Origin: Hydrogenophaga sp.
GTDB lineage: Bacteria; Pseudomonadota; Gammaproteobacteria; Burkholderiales; Burkholderiaceae_C
Length of the DNA stretch: 64,000 bases
Assembly (NCBI RefSeq): GCF_025699295.1
Contig: NZ_JAILWB010000001.1
Location: forward strand, 271,543-335,542
Reading direction: 5' to 3'
Under the pieces are notes generated by a model. That model saw only the letters and a list, made by a program, of their open reading frames with translations, was not told the origin of the DNA and did no database searches. Below, one piece after another: positions 46,173 through 55,123 of this stretch (the stretch's first letter is position 1; every line of letters begins with the position of its first letter). The translations under genes and the position numbers were made by a program.

Positions 46173-47909
46173 ATGTTCACGCCCCCCACCCCCACCTACC
46201 TCCACGATGCCCATGCCCTGGTCATCGAGGGCAATCTGCAGTCGAGATCGATCCTGGTCTCGCAGTTGCGCGAACTGGGTCTTGCCACGGTGGCGCAGTG
46301 CTCGCGTCTGACCGACGCCCGGCGCAAGCTCGAATCCCACAGCTTCGACGTGGTGCTCTGCGAGCAGAACTTCGAACGCGAATCCATGTCCGGCCAGGAC
46401 CTGCTGGACGACCTGCGGCGCAACCAGCTGCTGCCCTTCCACACGGTGTTCGTCATGATCACCGCCGAGGCGACCTATGCACGCGTGGCCGAAGCCGCCG
46501 AATCGGCGCTGGACGCGTACCTGCTCAAGCCGCACACTGCCGCCCGGCTGGCCGACCGCATCGTGCAGGCGCGCGCGCGCAAGCTCGCGCTGCAGGACAT
46601 CTTCAGCGCCATCGATGCGCAGGACTTCGAGCGCGCCGCCACGCTGTGTCAGGCGCGCTTCGAAGCGCGCCAGGCCTACTGGCTGTATGCCGCGCGCATC
46701 GGCGCGGAGCTGATGCTGCGCGGCGGCCGCGTCGCCGAGGCCCAGAAGCTGTACGAAGCCGTCATCGAGGCCAAGACGCTGCCCTGGGCGCGCCTGGGCG
46801 TGGCGCGTGCGCAGCTCGACAGCGGTCAGGCCGCCAAGGCCGTGACCACGCTGGAGAGCCTGATCCGTGACGACGACGCCTACGCCGACGCCTACGACGT
46901 GATGGGCCGCGCCCAGTTCGAGCTGGGCAACTTCCAGAATGCGCTGTCGACCTACCAGATGGCCACGCGGCTGACGCCCTCGTCCATCAGCCGCCTGCTC
47001 AAGACCGGCATGCTGGCCTACTACACCGGCGAGAAGAGCGAAGGAGTGGAGCTGCTCGACCGCGCCACCCGCCTCGGTCTGGACTCCAAGATGTTCGATG
47101 TCCAGGCGCTGCTGCTGCTGGCCTTCGCGCGGCTGGACAACAACGACCAGCGCGGCCTGCAGCGCGTCGTGGAACAGCTCACCCGCCTGCGCGACCGCAG
47201 CTCCGCACCGGCCCGGCCGCACCGCCTGCTGTCCATGGCCGAGAGCCTGCTCGCGCTGCAGCAGCAACACACGGCGCGGGCGCAGGACGACGTGCGACGC
47301 CTGGCCAATGACATCCTGTTGCCGGACTTCGACGTCGAGTCGGCCTGCAACCTGCTCATGCTGATGAGCAAGCTGGTCGCGCGCTCGCTGCCCCTGCCGG
47401 ATGCCGAGGGCGCGGTCGACACCATGGCCCTGCGTTTCTGCACCAGCCGCGCAATGACCGAGCTGCTCGCCTGCGCCGCCTCCGGCGCCGCCGACCACGC
47501 CGAACGCATCCGCTCGGGCCACGCCCAGGTGCTCAAGATCACGCAGGAGGCCATGACACTGAGCCTCAAGGACAACCCGCAGGGCACGGTCGAGCAGCTG
47601 CTCGAGGCAGGCGAACGCACCGGCAACGCCAAGCTGATCGAGTCCGCACACCAGGTGCTGCAGCGCTACGCCGAACGCATGGATGCCTTCCCTGCGCTCC
47701 AGGAGCGCGCCGAGGCGCTGCGCGCGCACTACCACTCCACCGCGCCACTCACCCGCCTGGGCGAACGCACCAGCGGACAGAGCACGCCGGGCGGCATCTC
47801 GCTGCCGGCGGGCTACAAACGCGCCCAGGCCGAAACTTCAGCGGACGAAGACAGCGCCACCACCACCGACGGTGACGACAGCGAAGGCGCGCGGCAAGCG
47901 GCGGGTTGA
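46173..47909 (+). CDS. Tetratricopeptide protein with degenerate receiver domain
   Basis: 578-residue protein from the ATG at 46173. Residues 15-140 have the response-regulator fold (ALVIEGNLQSRSILVSQLREL, then FDVVLCEQNF, ending AYLLKPHTAARLADRI). The usual phosphoacceptor Asp is replaced by Glu in VVLCEQNF and one of the first two acidic residues is missing, but the Lys is kept, so normal phosphorylation is unlikely. Residues about 170-345 hold several TPR-like helical repeats, and the C-terminal half is helical and acidic at the end. It lies between ureD and urtE. Role unknown. Confidence 0.8.
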   Translation: MFTPPTPTYLHDAHALVIEGNLQSRSILVSQLRELGLATVAQCSRLTDARRKLESHSFDVVLCEQNFERESMSGQDLLDDLRRNQLLPFHTVFVMITAEATYARVAEAAESALDAYLLKPHTAARLADRIVQARARKLALQDIFSAIDAQDFERAATLCQARFEARQAYWLYAARIGAELMLRGGRVAEAQKLYEAVIEAKTLPWARLGVARAQLDSGQAAKAVTTLESLIRDDDAYADAYDVMGRAQFELGNFQNALSTYQMATRLTPSSISRLLKTGMLAYYTGEKSEGVELLDRATRLGLDSKMFDVQALLLLAFARLDNNDQRGLQRVVEQLTRLRDRSSAPARPHRLLSMAESLLALQQQHTARAQDDVRRLANDILLPDFDVESACNLLMLMSKLVARSLPLPDAEGAVDTMALRFCTSRAMTELLACAASGAADHAERIRSGHAQVLKITQEAMTLSLKDNPQGTVEQLLEAGERTGNAKLIESAHQVLQRYAERMDAFPALQERAEALRAHYHSTAPLTRLGERTSGQSTPGGISLPAGYKRAQAETSADEDSATTTDGDDSEGARQAAG

Positions 47910-47922
47910 AGCCGACGCCGCC

Positions 47923-48621
47923 TCAGATCGCCACCAGCTGGCGCACGCCCCGGGCCTGCATCTCGCTGCCCGGGCCGCTGGCGATGACCTCGCCGCGCTC
48001 CATCACCACGTAGCGGTCGGCCAGGGCCTCGGCGAAGTCGTAGTACTGCTCCACCAGCACGATGGCCATGTTGCCGCGGTCGGCCAGCATGCGGATGACC
48101 TTGCCGATGTCCTTGATGATGTTGGGCTGGATGCCTTCGGTGGGCTCGTCCAGGATCAGCAGCTTCGGGCCCGCCGCCAGCGCGCGCGCAATCGCCAACT
48201 GCTGCTGCTGTCCGCCCGACAGGTCACCCCCCCGACGGCCCAGCATCTGCCTGAGCACCGGGAACAACTCGAACAGCTCGGCCGGGATCGGCGTGCCACC
48301 CTTCTTCGTGGCCAGGCCCATGAGCAGGTTCTCCTGCACGGTGAGGCGACCGAAGATCTCGCGGCCCTGCGGCACGAAACCCACACCCATGCGGGCGCGC
48401 TCGTAGGGCGTGGTCTTGTGGATGGGCACGCCGTCGAGTTCGATGCTGCCGCTCTTGATCGGCACCAGGCCCATGAGCGACTTGAGCAGCGTGGTCTTGC
48501 CCACGCCGTTGCGGCCCAGCACCACCGTGACCTGGCCGAGCTCGGCCTGCAGGCTCACGTTGCGCAGGATGTGGCTGCCGCCGTAGTACTGGTTGATGTC
48601 TTTGGCTTGCAGCAGGCTCAT
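47923..48621 (-). CDS. urtE: Urea ABC importer ATP-binding protein UrtE
   Basis: 232-residue ATPase of the branched-chain amino acid/urea importer class (LivF-like). Walker A is GRNGVGKTTLLKSL, the signature is LSGGQQQQLAIARAL and Walker B is LLILDEPTEGIQPNII; the Q-loop is in GVGFVPQGREIFG. Its start at 48621 is cut off from urtD by a 519-base repeat-rich gap. Confidence 0.94.
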   Translation of the reverse strand: MSLLQAKDINQYYGGSHILRNVSLQAELGQVTVVLGRNGVGKTTLLKSLMGLVPIKSGSIELDGVPIHKTTPYERARMGVGFVPQGREIFGRLTVQENLLMGLATKKGGTPIPAELFELFPVLRQMLGRRGGDLSGGQQQQLAIARALAAGPKLLILDEPTEGIQPNIIKDIGKVIRMLADRGNMAIVLVEQYYDFAEALADRYVVMERGEVIASGPGSEMQARGVRQLVAI

Positions 48622-48635
48622 CTGGATTCCTCCGG

Positions 48636-49125
48636 CGGTTTGGTTTGGCCGGGTCTCGCCCCGGCGGGCGAGTAACTTTCTTTGCTTCGCCAAAGAAAGT
48701 CACCAAAGAAAGGCGAGCCGAAGTCCGGGCCGCTTTGCGGTTCCTCGCGCTGCTCAGCCCGGCCACACTGCAGGGGGCGGGAGCGGGGACCTTTCCTCCG
48801 GTGACTTGGGTTGCTTGGCCCCTCACCCCAGCCCTCTCCCCAGAGGGGCGAGGGAGCAAGGCCCCGTCGCCTGCGAGGTAGTCCGATCCCGCCCCCGTCT
48901 CTGCCGTGTGGCCGGGCTGAGCAGCGCAGCGGCGTGGGGATCAGAAATTCGCATGTCCGAAGGCCGCGCAGCGGACAAGTTTGCGAATTTCCCCCACGAC
49001 GCGAGCAGCGCAAGGAACCGCAAAGCGGCCCGGACTTCGGCTCGCCTTTTCTTTGCTTACTTTCTTTTGGCGAAGCAAAAGAAAGTGAGTCGGCCGCCGG
49101 GGCGAGACCCGGCCAAACCAAACAG
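48636..49125. repeat. Nested palindromic repeat island inside the urt operon
   Basis: This gap contains no gene. Its outer arms are about 120 bases long: 48636-48755 (GGTTTGGTTTGGCCGGGTCT ... AAGTCCGGGCCGCTTTGCGG) pairs with about 49000-49125. An inner pair, CGCTGCTCAGCCCGGCCACAC (about 48747-48768) with about 48902-48923, sits within it, and a separate stem (GTGGGGATCAGAAATTCGC with its near-complement GCGAATTTCCCCCAC) fills 48934-49000. A further hairpin CCCTCTCCCCAGAGGGGCGAGGG lies near 48832-48854. The design suggests a mobile or dispersed palindrome. Confidence 0.85.
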
Positions 49126-49140
49126 CCGGAGAGAAAAAAT

Positions 49141-50016
49141 TCAGCGCCCAAGATACACCTCGATCACCCGCTCATCCGCCTGCACCTGGTCCAGCGTGCC
49201 CTCGGCCAACACCGCGCCGTCGCACAGCACCGTGACCTTCTCGGAGATGGTGCGGATGAAGCTCATGTCGTGCTCGACCACCATCAGCGAATGTTTGCCC
49301 TTGAGCGTGAGGAACAGCTGCGCGGTGCGCTCGGTCTCCTCGTCGGTCATGCCGGCCACGGGTTCGTCGAGCAGCAGCAGCTTGGGGTCCTGCATCAGCA
49401 GCATGCCGATCTCCAGCCACTGCTTCTGCCCGTGGCTGAGGTTGCCGGCCAGGCGCGCGGGGCTGTCGGCCAGGTGGATGGTCTGCAGCACCTCGCCCAG
49501 GCGGTCCTTCTCCTCGCCGGTGAGGCGGAACACCATGGAGCGGCGCACGCGCTTGTCGGTGGCCAGCGCGAGCTCGAGGTTCTCGAACACGCTGAGGTGC
49601 TCGAACACCGTGGGCTTCTGGAACTTGCGGCCGATGCCCATGGCCGCGATTTCGGCTTCGCGGTAGCGCAGCAGGTCGATCGTGCTGCCGAAGAACACCT
49701 GGCCCGCGTCGGGCCGCGTCTTGCCGGTGATGATGTCCATCATCGTGGTCTTGCCCGCGCCGTTGGGGCCGATGATGCAGCGCAGCTCGCCGGGCGCGAT
49801 GTCCAGGCTCAGCTTGTTGATCGCCTTGAAGCCGTCGAAGCTCACGCTCACGTCTTCCAGGTAGAGGATGCGGCCGTGCGCGGTGTCCACCTCGCCCGGC
49901 GTGTGCAGGCGGGAGAAACCGGCCTGCCGTCCACCGGACTCGGTGGCACCGGTGTGCCCGGCGGAGGCCACCCGTTCGTAGCGCTTCGCGCCGTCTTCCA
50001 TCAGGTCGGGCGTCAT
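49141..50016 (-). CDS. urtD: Urea ABC importer ATP-binding protein UrtD
   Basis: 291-residue LivG-like ATPase: Walker A GPNGAGKTTMMDIITG, signature LSHGQKQWLEIGMLLM, and Walker B LLLLDEPVAGMTDEET. A roughly 40-residue N-terminal extension (MTPDLMEDGAKRYERVASAG) precedes the ATPase domain. The start overlaps the urtC stop by four bases (ATGA), so they are coupled. The next gene, urtE, is separated by the repeat island. Confidence 0.94.
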   Translation of the reverse strand: MTPDLMEDGAKRYERVASAGHTGATESGGRQAGFSRLHTPGEVDTAHGRILYLEDVSVSFDGFKAINKLSLDIAPGELRCIIGPNGAGKTTMMDIITGKTRPDAGQVFFGSTIDLLRYREAEIAAMGIGRKFQKPTVFEHLSVFENLELALATDKRVRRSMVFRLTGEEKDRLGEVLQTIHLADSPARLAGNLSHGQKQWLEIGMLLMQDPKLLLLDEPVAGMTDEETERTAQLFLTLKGKHSLMVVEHDMSFIRTISEKVTVLCDGAVLAEGTLDQVQADERVIEVYLGR

Positions 50017-51143
50017 GCCTTGTCCCCTTCCCTGGCCGGCCGCAGTTTCTTCACCAGCCCCACCACGCCCTGCGGCATGTACAAGGTGACGACGATGAAC
50101 AGCGCACCCAGCACGTAGAGCCAGTACTCGGGAAAGGTCACGGTGAGCCAGCTCTTGGCGCCGTTGACGATGAAGGCGCCGATGATGGGGCCGATGAGCG
50201 TGGCACGACCGCCTACCGCGGCCCAGATCGCGATCTCGATGCTGTTGGCCGTGCTCATCTCGCCCGGGTTGATGATGCCGACCTGCGGCACGTACAGCGC
50301 GCCGGCCACGCCGCACATCACGGCCGAAATCGTCCAGATGGTGAGCTTGTAGGGCAGCGGGTTGTAGCCGCAGAACATCACGCGGCTCTCGGCGTCGCGC
50401 ACCGCCTGCAGCACGCGGCCGAACTTGCTGTTCACCAGCCAGCGCGCGAACAGGTAGAAGCCCAGCAGCGTGAGGCCGGTCAGCACGAACAGCGTCATGC
50501 GCATGCCCTGCGTGGCGATCGGTAGATCCAGGATGCGCTTGAAGTCGGTGAAACCGTTGTTGCCGCCAAAGCCTGTCTCGTTGCGGAAGAACAGCAGCAG
50601 CGCGGCGAAGGTCAGGGCCTGCGTGATGATGGAGAAGTACACGCCCTTGATGCGCGAGCGGAATGCGAAGTAGCCGAACACGAAGGCCACCAGGCCGGGC
50701 ACGAGCACGATCAGCAGCAGCGTGGCGATGAAGCTGTCCGACAGCGCCCAGTGCCAGGGCAGCTCCTTCCAGTCCAGGAACACCATGAAGTCGGGCAGCT
50801 CGCTCTTGTAGTTGCCGTCGGTGCCGATCTGGCGCATGAGGTACATGCCCATCACATAGCCGCCGAGCGCGAAGAACAGACCATGCCCCAGGCTCAGGAT
50901 GCCCGTGTAGCCCCAGATCAGGTCCATGGCCAGCGCGCAGATGGCGTAACACATGATCTTGCCCAGCAGGCCGACCATGTAGTCGCTCAGGTGGAAGGCA
51001 CTGCCTTCGGGCACGAACAGGTTGAGCATCGGCGCGACCGCGCAGACGACCAGCAGCGCGACCACGAACGCGCTCCAGCCGGTGCGGGTGAGCAGCGGGC
51101 CCGGCGCGGGCAGCACGACGGGGGTGGTGGGTGTGGTGCTCAT
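50013..51143 (-). CDS. urtC: Urea ABC importer permease UrtC
   Basis: 376-residue membrane protein of the LivM type with about nine to ten segments. Family strings include LIWGYTGILSLGHGLFFALGGYV and GAFIVNGAKSWLTVTFPEYW. It starts at an ATG overlapping the urtB stop (ATGA) and ends overlapping the urtD start. A longer open frame upstream lies within urtB and was discarded. Confidence 0.94.
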   Translation of the reverse strand: MSTTPTTPVVLPAPGPLLTRTGWSAFVVALLVVCAVAPMLNLFVPEGSAFHLSDYMVGLLGKIMCYAICALAMDLIWGYTGILSLGHGLFFALGGYVMGMYLMRQIGTDGNYKSELPDFMVFLDWKELPWHWALSDSFIATLLLIVLVPGLVAFVFGYFAFRSRIKGVYFSIITQALTFAALLLFFRNETGFGGNNGFTDFKRILDLPIATQGMRMTLFVLTGLTLLGFYLFARWLVNSKFGRVLQAVRDAESRVMFCGYNPLPYKLTIWTISAVMCGVAGALYVPQVGIINPGEMSTANSIEIAIWAAVGGRATLIGPIIGAFIVNGAKSWLTVTFPEYWLYVLGALFIVVTLYMPQGVVGLVKKLRPAREGDKA

Positions 51144-52735
51144 GCCTCGCGACCTTTCATGGCGAAGATGCCCTGGGGCCGCTTCTGGATGAAGACGATG
51201 ATGAAGACCAGCACCGCGATCTTGGCCAGCACGGCGCCGGCCCAGCCTTCGATGAACTTGTTGAGCAGCCCCAGGCCAAGCGCGGCGTACACCGTGCCCG
51301 CGAGCTGGCCCACGCCACCGAGCACCACGACCATGAACGAGTCCACGATGTAGTTCTGGCCGAGGTCGGGGCCGACGTTGCCGATCTGGCTCAGCGCGCA
51401 ACCGGCCAGGCCGGCGATGCCCGAGCCCAGCGCGAAGGCGTAGGTGTCGATGCGCGCGGTGTTCACGCCCATGCAGGACGCGATCGGCCGGTTCTGCGTC
51501 ACGCCGCGCACGAACAGGCCCAGGCGCGTCCTGCCGATCATGAGCGTGACGCCCAGCAGCACCGCCAGCGCGAAGCCGATGATGATGATGCGGTTCCAGG
51601 GCAGGTTGAGGTTGCCCAGCAGGGTGATGCCGCCGCTCATCCAAGAGGGGTTTTCCACGCCCACGTTCTGCGCGCCGAACAGGCTGCGCACCGCCTGCAT
51701 CAGCACCAGGCTGATGCCCCAGGTGGCCAGCAGCGTCTCCAGCGGGCGGCCGTAGAGGAAGCGGATCACCGAGCGCTCCATGGCCGCGCCGACCAGCGCC
51801 GAGGCCATGAAGGCCACCGGCATGGCCACCAGCAGGTACCAGTCGAACCACTCGGGCAGCGAGGCGCGGAAAAAGGACTGCACCAGCCAGGTGGCATAGG
51901 CGCCGATCATGATCAGCTCGCCGTGCGCCATGTTGATCACGCCCATGAGGCCATAGGTGATGGCCAGACCCAGCGCGGCCAGCAGCAGGATGCTGCCCAG
52001 GCTGATGCCGGTGAAGGCCTGGGCCAGGGCGTTGCCCACGGCCAGCATGCGGTCGATGCCCTTGAGCGAATCCAGCAGCGCGGCCTTCACGCCGGCGTCG
52101 CTCTCCTGGTCGATCTGCTGCTGCAGCAGCGGCCGCACGATCGGGAGCTTCGCCTCGCCCAGCTTCTGCGCGGCCGACAGGCGCTGCGCCGGGTCCTCGC
52201 TGGCCAGCAGAACGGCAGCGCGCCCCAGTTCCAGGCTCTGGCGCGCCTGCGCATCCAGATCGCCGGCGAGCGCCTTGTCGATCAGCGGCAACTGGCTGGC
52301 GTCGGGCTCTTCAAACGCAGAGCGCTGCAGCGTGCGCGCGGCCTCGCGCTGGCGATCGGGCGGCGCGCCCAGCAGTTCCATGCCGGCCAGCGCGTTGTCC
52401 ATGGCGCTGCGCAGGCGGTTGTTGATCATCACGTCGCCGGCGTCTTCCGGCAGCGTGGCCAGTGTCTCGCCGGTCACGGCGTCGACGGCGCCTTCGCCCT
52501 CGACGATGAGCACGCGCTCGCCCTGCAGGCGCACGGCCTCATTGGCCATGGCCCGGATCAGCGCAGTGGCACGCGCGTCGGGCTCGGCGGCCAGGCGGTT
52601 GATGGTCTCGATGCGGGTGTCCGTATCGCCATCGACCACGGCCAGGGCATCGGCGGCGGTGAGCGCGTGGGCAGCCTGCAGCCCCATCCACAGCGCAAAC
52701 CCCAGCCCCAGGAACCGGAGCCAATGAAACTTCAT
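51140..52735 (-). CDS. urtB: Urea ABC importer permease UrtB
   Basis: 531-residue LivH-type permease with a signal peptide at the start (FLGLGFALWMGLQAAHALTA) and a roughly 200-residue periplasmic N-terminal domain before the membrane domain (about 240-531), the layout known for UrtB. The membrane part has LGLAITYGLMGVINMAHGELIM and GTVYAALGLGLLNKFIEGW. The ATG at 52735 (MKFHWLRFLG) was used; the frame runs upstream into the repeat region. Confidence 0.94.
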   Translation of the reverse strand: MKFHWLRFLGLGFALWMGLQAAHALTAADALAVVDGDTDTRIETINRLAAEPDARATALIRAMANEAVRLQGERVLIVEGEGAVDAVTGETLATLPEDAGDVMINNRLRSAMDNALAGMELLGAPPDRQREAARTLQRSAFEEPDASQLPLIDKALAGDLDAQARQSLELGRAAVLLASEDPAQRLSAAQKLGEAKLPIVRPLLQQQIDQESDAGVKAALLDSLKGIDRMLAVGNALAQAFTGISLGSILLLAALGLAITYGLMGVINMAHGELIMIGAYATWLVQSFFRASLPEWFDWYLLVAMPVAFMASALVGAAMERSVIRFLYGRPLETLLATWGISLVLMQAVRSLFGAQNVGVENPSWMSGGITLLGNLNLPWNRIIIIGFALAVLLGVTLMIGRTRLGLFVRGVTQNRPIASCMGVNTARIDTYAFALGSGIAGLAGCALSQIGNVGPDLGQNYIVDSFMVVVLGGVGQLAGTVYAALGLGLLNKFIEGWAGAVLAKIAVLVFIIVFIQKRPQGIFAMKGREA

Positions 52736-52754
52736 GTGAATCCTTCTACGAAAA

Positions 52755-52915
52755 ACCGCCCTCACCCCAACCCTCTCCCGGAGGGAGAGGGAGCAAGACA
52801 CGCCACGAACGGGGTGCCCCTCGTCCAGAGACACCGAGGGTCCGGCTCCGCCGGCCCCAGGTGTCGCCCCCCTCCCGCCGCAGGCGAGAGAGGGGGGAGC
52901 CGCGAAGCGGCGCGG
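52755..52915. repeat. REP-like sequences between urtA and urtB
   Basis: The 186-base gap has a CCCTCTCCCGGAGGGAGAGGG hairpin at about 52771-52791 followed by GAGCAAGA, a GC-rich stem GGTCCGGCTCCGCCGGCCCC (near 52836-52860) and a CCCCCTCCCGCC ... GAGAGAGGGGGGAG stem (52867-52899). Related CCCTCTCCC-type hairpins ending in GAGCAAG occur at 48832 and inside the kinase gene at 59270-59370. Confidence 0.65.
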
Positions 52916-52921
52916 GGGGTG

Positions 52922-54208
52922 TTACTTCACCATCGCCACGTTCTTCTTGCCCTTGTTCTCGGGGATGTAGTCGCTCCACGGGTCGGCGACCACCGGGCCC
53001 GGCGTCTTCCAGACCACGTTGAACTGGCCGTCGGCCTTCACTTCACCGATGAACACCGGCTTGTGCAGGTGGTGATTTTCCTTGTCCATGGTGCTGGTGA
53101 AGCCACCCGGTGCCTTGAAGGTCTGGCCGGCCATGGCGGCGATGACCTTGTCGGTGTCGGTGGACTTGGCCTTGGCCACGGCCTGGGCCCACATGTTGAT
53201 GCCGATGTAGGTGGCTTCCATCGGGTCGTTGGTCAGCGGCTTGTCCTTGTGGCCGGGGATGTTCTTGGCCTTGGCGTAGGCGCTCCACTTCTTCACGAAC
53301 TCGGTATTGGCTGGGCTCTTGATGCTCATGAAGTAGTTCCAGGCCGCCAGATGGCCCACCAGCGGCTTGGTGTCGACACCGCGCAGCTCTTCCTCACCCA
53401 CCGAGAAGGCCACCACAGGCACGTCCTTGGCCGAGAGGCCGGCGTTGCCGAGTTCCTTGTAGAACGGCACATTGGAGTCGCCGTTGATGGTGGAGACCAC
53501 GGCCGTCTTCTTGCCGGCGGAGGCGAACTTCTTGATGTTGGCGATGATGGTCTGGTAGTCGGAGTGCCCGAAGGGGGTGTACTCCTCCATGATGTCGGCG
53601 TCGGCCACGCCCTTGCTCTTGAGGAAGGCGCGCAGGATCTTGTTGGTGGTGCGCGGGTACACGTAGTCGGTGCCCAGCAGCACCCAGCGCTTGGCCGAGC
53701 CGCCGTCCTTGCTCATCAGGTATTCCACCGCGGGAATGGCCTGCTGGTTGGGCGCGGCACCGGTGTAGAACACGTTCTTGCTCAGCTCTTCGCCTTCGTA
53801 CTGCACCGGGTAGAACAGCAGGCCGTTGGCCTCCTCCACCACCGGCAGCATCGACTTGCGCGACACCGAGGTCCAGCAGCCGAAGATGACCGCGACCTTG
53901 TCCTGCGTGAGCAGCTGCTTGGTCTTCTCGGCGAACAGCGGCCAGTTGGAGGCCGGGTCCACCACCACGGGCTCGAGCTTCTTGCCCAGCACGCCGCCCT
54001 TGGCGTTGATTTCATCAATGGCCATCAGCACCGTGTCCTTGAGCACGGTCTCCGAAATGGCCATGGTGCCCGAGAGGCTGTGCAGCACGCCGACCTTGAT
54101 GGTCTCCTGCGCGTGGGCGCTCAGGCCAGTGAAGCCGAGCGTGGCAACCGTGGCGGCGGCGGCCAGGGTCTTGAGGGTGAATCGACGGACGTTTCGGGTG
54201 TTCGACAT
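52922..54208 (-). CDS. urtA: Urea ABC importer substrate-binding protein UrtA
   Basis: 428-residue periplasmic protein with a signal peptide (residues 1-34, cut near AHAQE). The mature start ETIKVGVLHSLSGTMAISETVLKDTVLMAIDEINAKGGVLG and the strings VAVIFGCWTSVSRKSMLPVVEE and LLGTDYVYPRTTNKILRAFL define UrtA/FmdD. It heads the urtABCDE operon. Two palindrome-like sites upstream at 54320-54350 may be regulatory. Confidence 0.95.
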   Translation of the reverse strand: MSNTRNVRRFTLKTLAAAATVATLGFTGLSAHAQETIKVGVLHSLSGTMAISETVLKDTVLMAIDEINAKGGVLGKKLEPVVVDPASNWPLFAEKTKQLLTQDKVAVIFGCWTSVSRKSMLPVVEEANGLLFYPVQYEGEELSKNVFYTGAAPNQQAIPAVEYLMSKDGGSAKRWVLLGTDYVYPRTTNKILRAFLKSKGVADADIMEEYTPFGHSDYQTIIANIKKFASAGKKTAVVSTINGDSNVPFYKELGNAGLSAKDVPVVAFSVGEEELRGVDTKPLVGHLAAWNYFMSIKSPANTEFVKKWSAYAKAKNIPGHKDKPLTNDPMEATYIGINMWAQAVAKAKSTDTDKVIAAMAGQTFKAPGGFTSTMDKENHHLHKPVFIGEVKADGQFNVVWKTPGPVVADPWSDYIPENKGKKNVAMVK

Positions 54209-54319
54209 GGCGCTTCTCCAGTGTTCCAGGTGGTCCCTTGTGAGGGGTGTTTGGCGCCGCCGGCTGCCCTCTTCGGACGTGGCTCAGCGGACGACTGGAC
54301 TCTAGGGATCGCGCCGGTC

Positions 54320-54350
54320 GGCGTATGTACGCCGGGTGGCGTATGCCGCC
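54320..54350. promoter_or_regulatory. Tandem GGCGTA palindrome-like sites upstream of urtA
   Basis: GGCGTA-TG-TACGCC at 54320-54333, and a second, imperfect copy GGCGTATGCCGCC at 54338-54350, 18 bases apart. They lie 112-142 bases before the urtA start. They could be operator sites for the LuxR-type response regulator at 56305; no -35/-10 pair is obvious. Confidence 0.4.
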
Positions 54351-54445
54351 GGTAAGCGCCCCCTCAGTCCCATTGGCGCATGTTTACGCACTTGTGCGGT
54401 TGAAGTCAGGACGATGGACTTTGGGCGGTCCCGCGCCCAAGCAAA

Positions 54446-55108
54446 TCACATGAACTTACGCCGCCGGAAGGCCCGCACGTCTTGCGCGTCGAGCGTGAAC
54501 CACTCGCCATTGGTTTGCTTGGCAGCGCATCGCCGATACCCGCAGGCTTCTATCCCTTCGGAGTCATCGGTCGCGATGGCGTGCACTACGTCTGGCTTCT
54601 CCGGTAGATCCAGAGATATCTGGCGATGCCGGCGAGGCACGGCGAACGTCCTCCCCAACTTGTAGTGCGTGCCGGGCCTCAGCATGTAAACATAGCCATC
54701 AGTGCCTGACGAGCCTTCCGCTGCAGTCTGCGGTGCGGCCTCCGATGAGTCCACTTGGTCCGGAAGAAGGTCCGCCACATCCTTCCACTTCGAGTGCATC
54801 AAGCAGCCCGCTCGAAGACGTGCGATGCGTGCGCCCTTACTGCCCATACGATCGAATAGGCCGTGACTTGGTACGGTGTCATTGGTCCTTCGCGCGATTC
54901 TGAGTTCGGCTGTCGTGAGGAATCGACCGCATGCGCGGGTCAGCTTTGCCATGGCCCGCAGCATGCCCTCATCAGAACGCGCCTCTTGCTTCCGATTCGA
55001 TTCAAATCCCGCTTCTGCCAGAGCATCACTCCATCGGGCCCAGTGCCTTGCGCGCCAGTGGCCCTGACGAATGCCAGTAAGAGTCTCGAACAGATTGTGG
55101 CCTGGCAC
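54446..55108 (-). CDS. GIY-YIG-like nuclease domain protein (T5orf172-type)
   Basis: 220-residue protein. The N-terminal 110 residues contain a repeat-like pattern (LTRACGRFLTTAELRIARR) similar to homing-endonuclease-associated repeats. The C-terminal part from about 137 (DGYVYMLRPGTHYKLGRTFAV) resembles the GIY-YIG/T5orf172 fold, with its YVYML and YKLGRT strings and a later Glu in EWFTLDAQDVRAF. Catalytic competence is uncertain. It follows the DUF4325 gene after 15 bases. Base composition is visibly more AT-rich than in the neighbours. Confidence 0.75.
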   Translation of the reverse strand: MPGHNLFETLTGIRQGHWRARHWARWSDALAEAGFESNRKQEARSDEGMLRAMAKLTRACGRFLTTAELRIARRTNDTVPSHGLFDRMGSKGARIARLRAGCLMHSKWKDVADLLPDQVDSSEAAPQTAAEGSSGTDGYVYMLRPGTHYKLGRTFAVPRRHRQISLDLPEKPDVVHAIATDDSEGIEACGYRRCAAKQTNGEWFTLDAQDVRAFRRRKFM

Positions 55109-55123
55109 TATTCCGCCGCAGAC

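Noticed and set aside
48636..49125. Repeat island as an insertion sequence
   Set aside because: No transposase reading frame or target duplication was found; the arms are complex palindromes.
51131..54355. A 1074-codon open frame on the plus strand across urtB and urtA
   Set aside because: It is antisense to two clear urt genes and has His/Arg/Gln-rich, low-information sequence typical of a shadow frame in GC-rich DNA.
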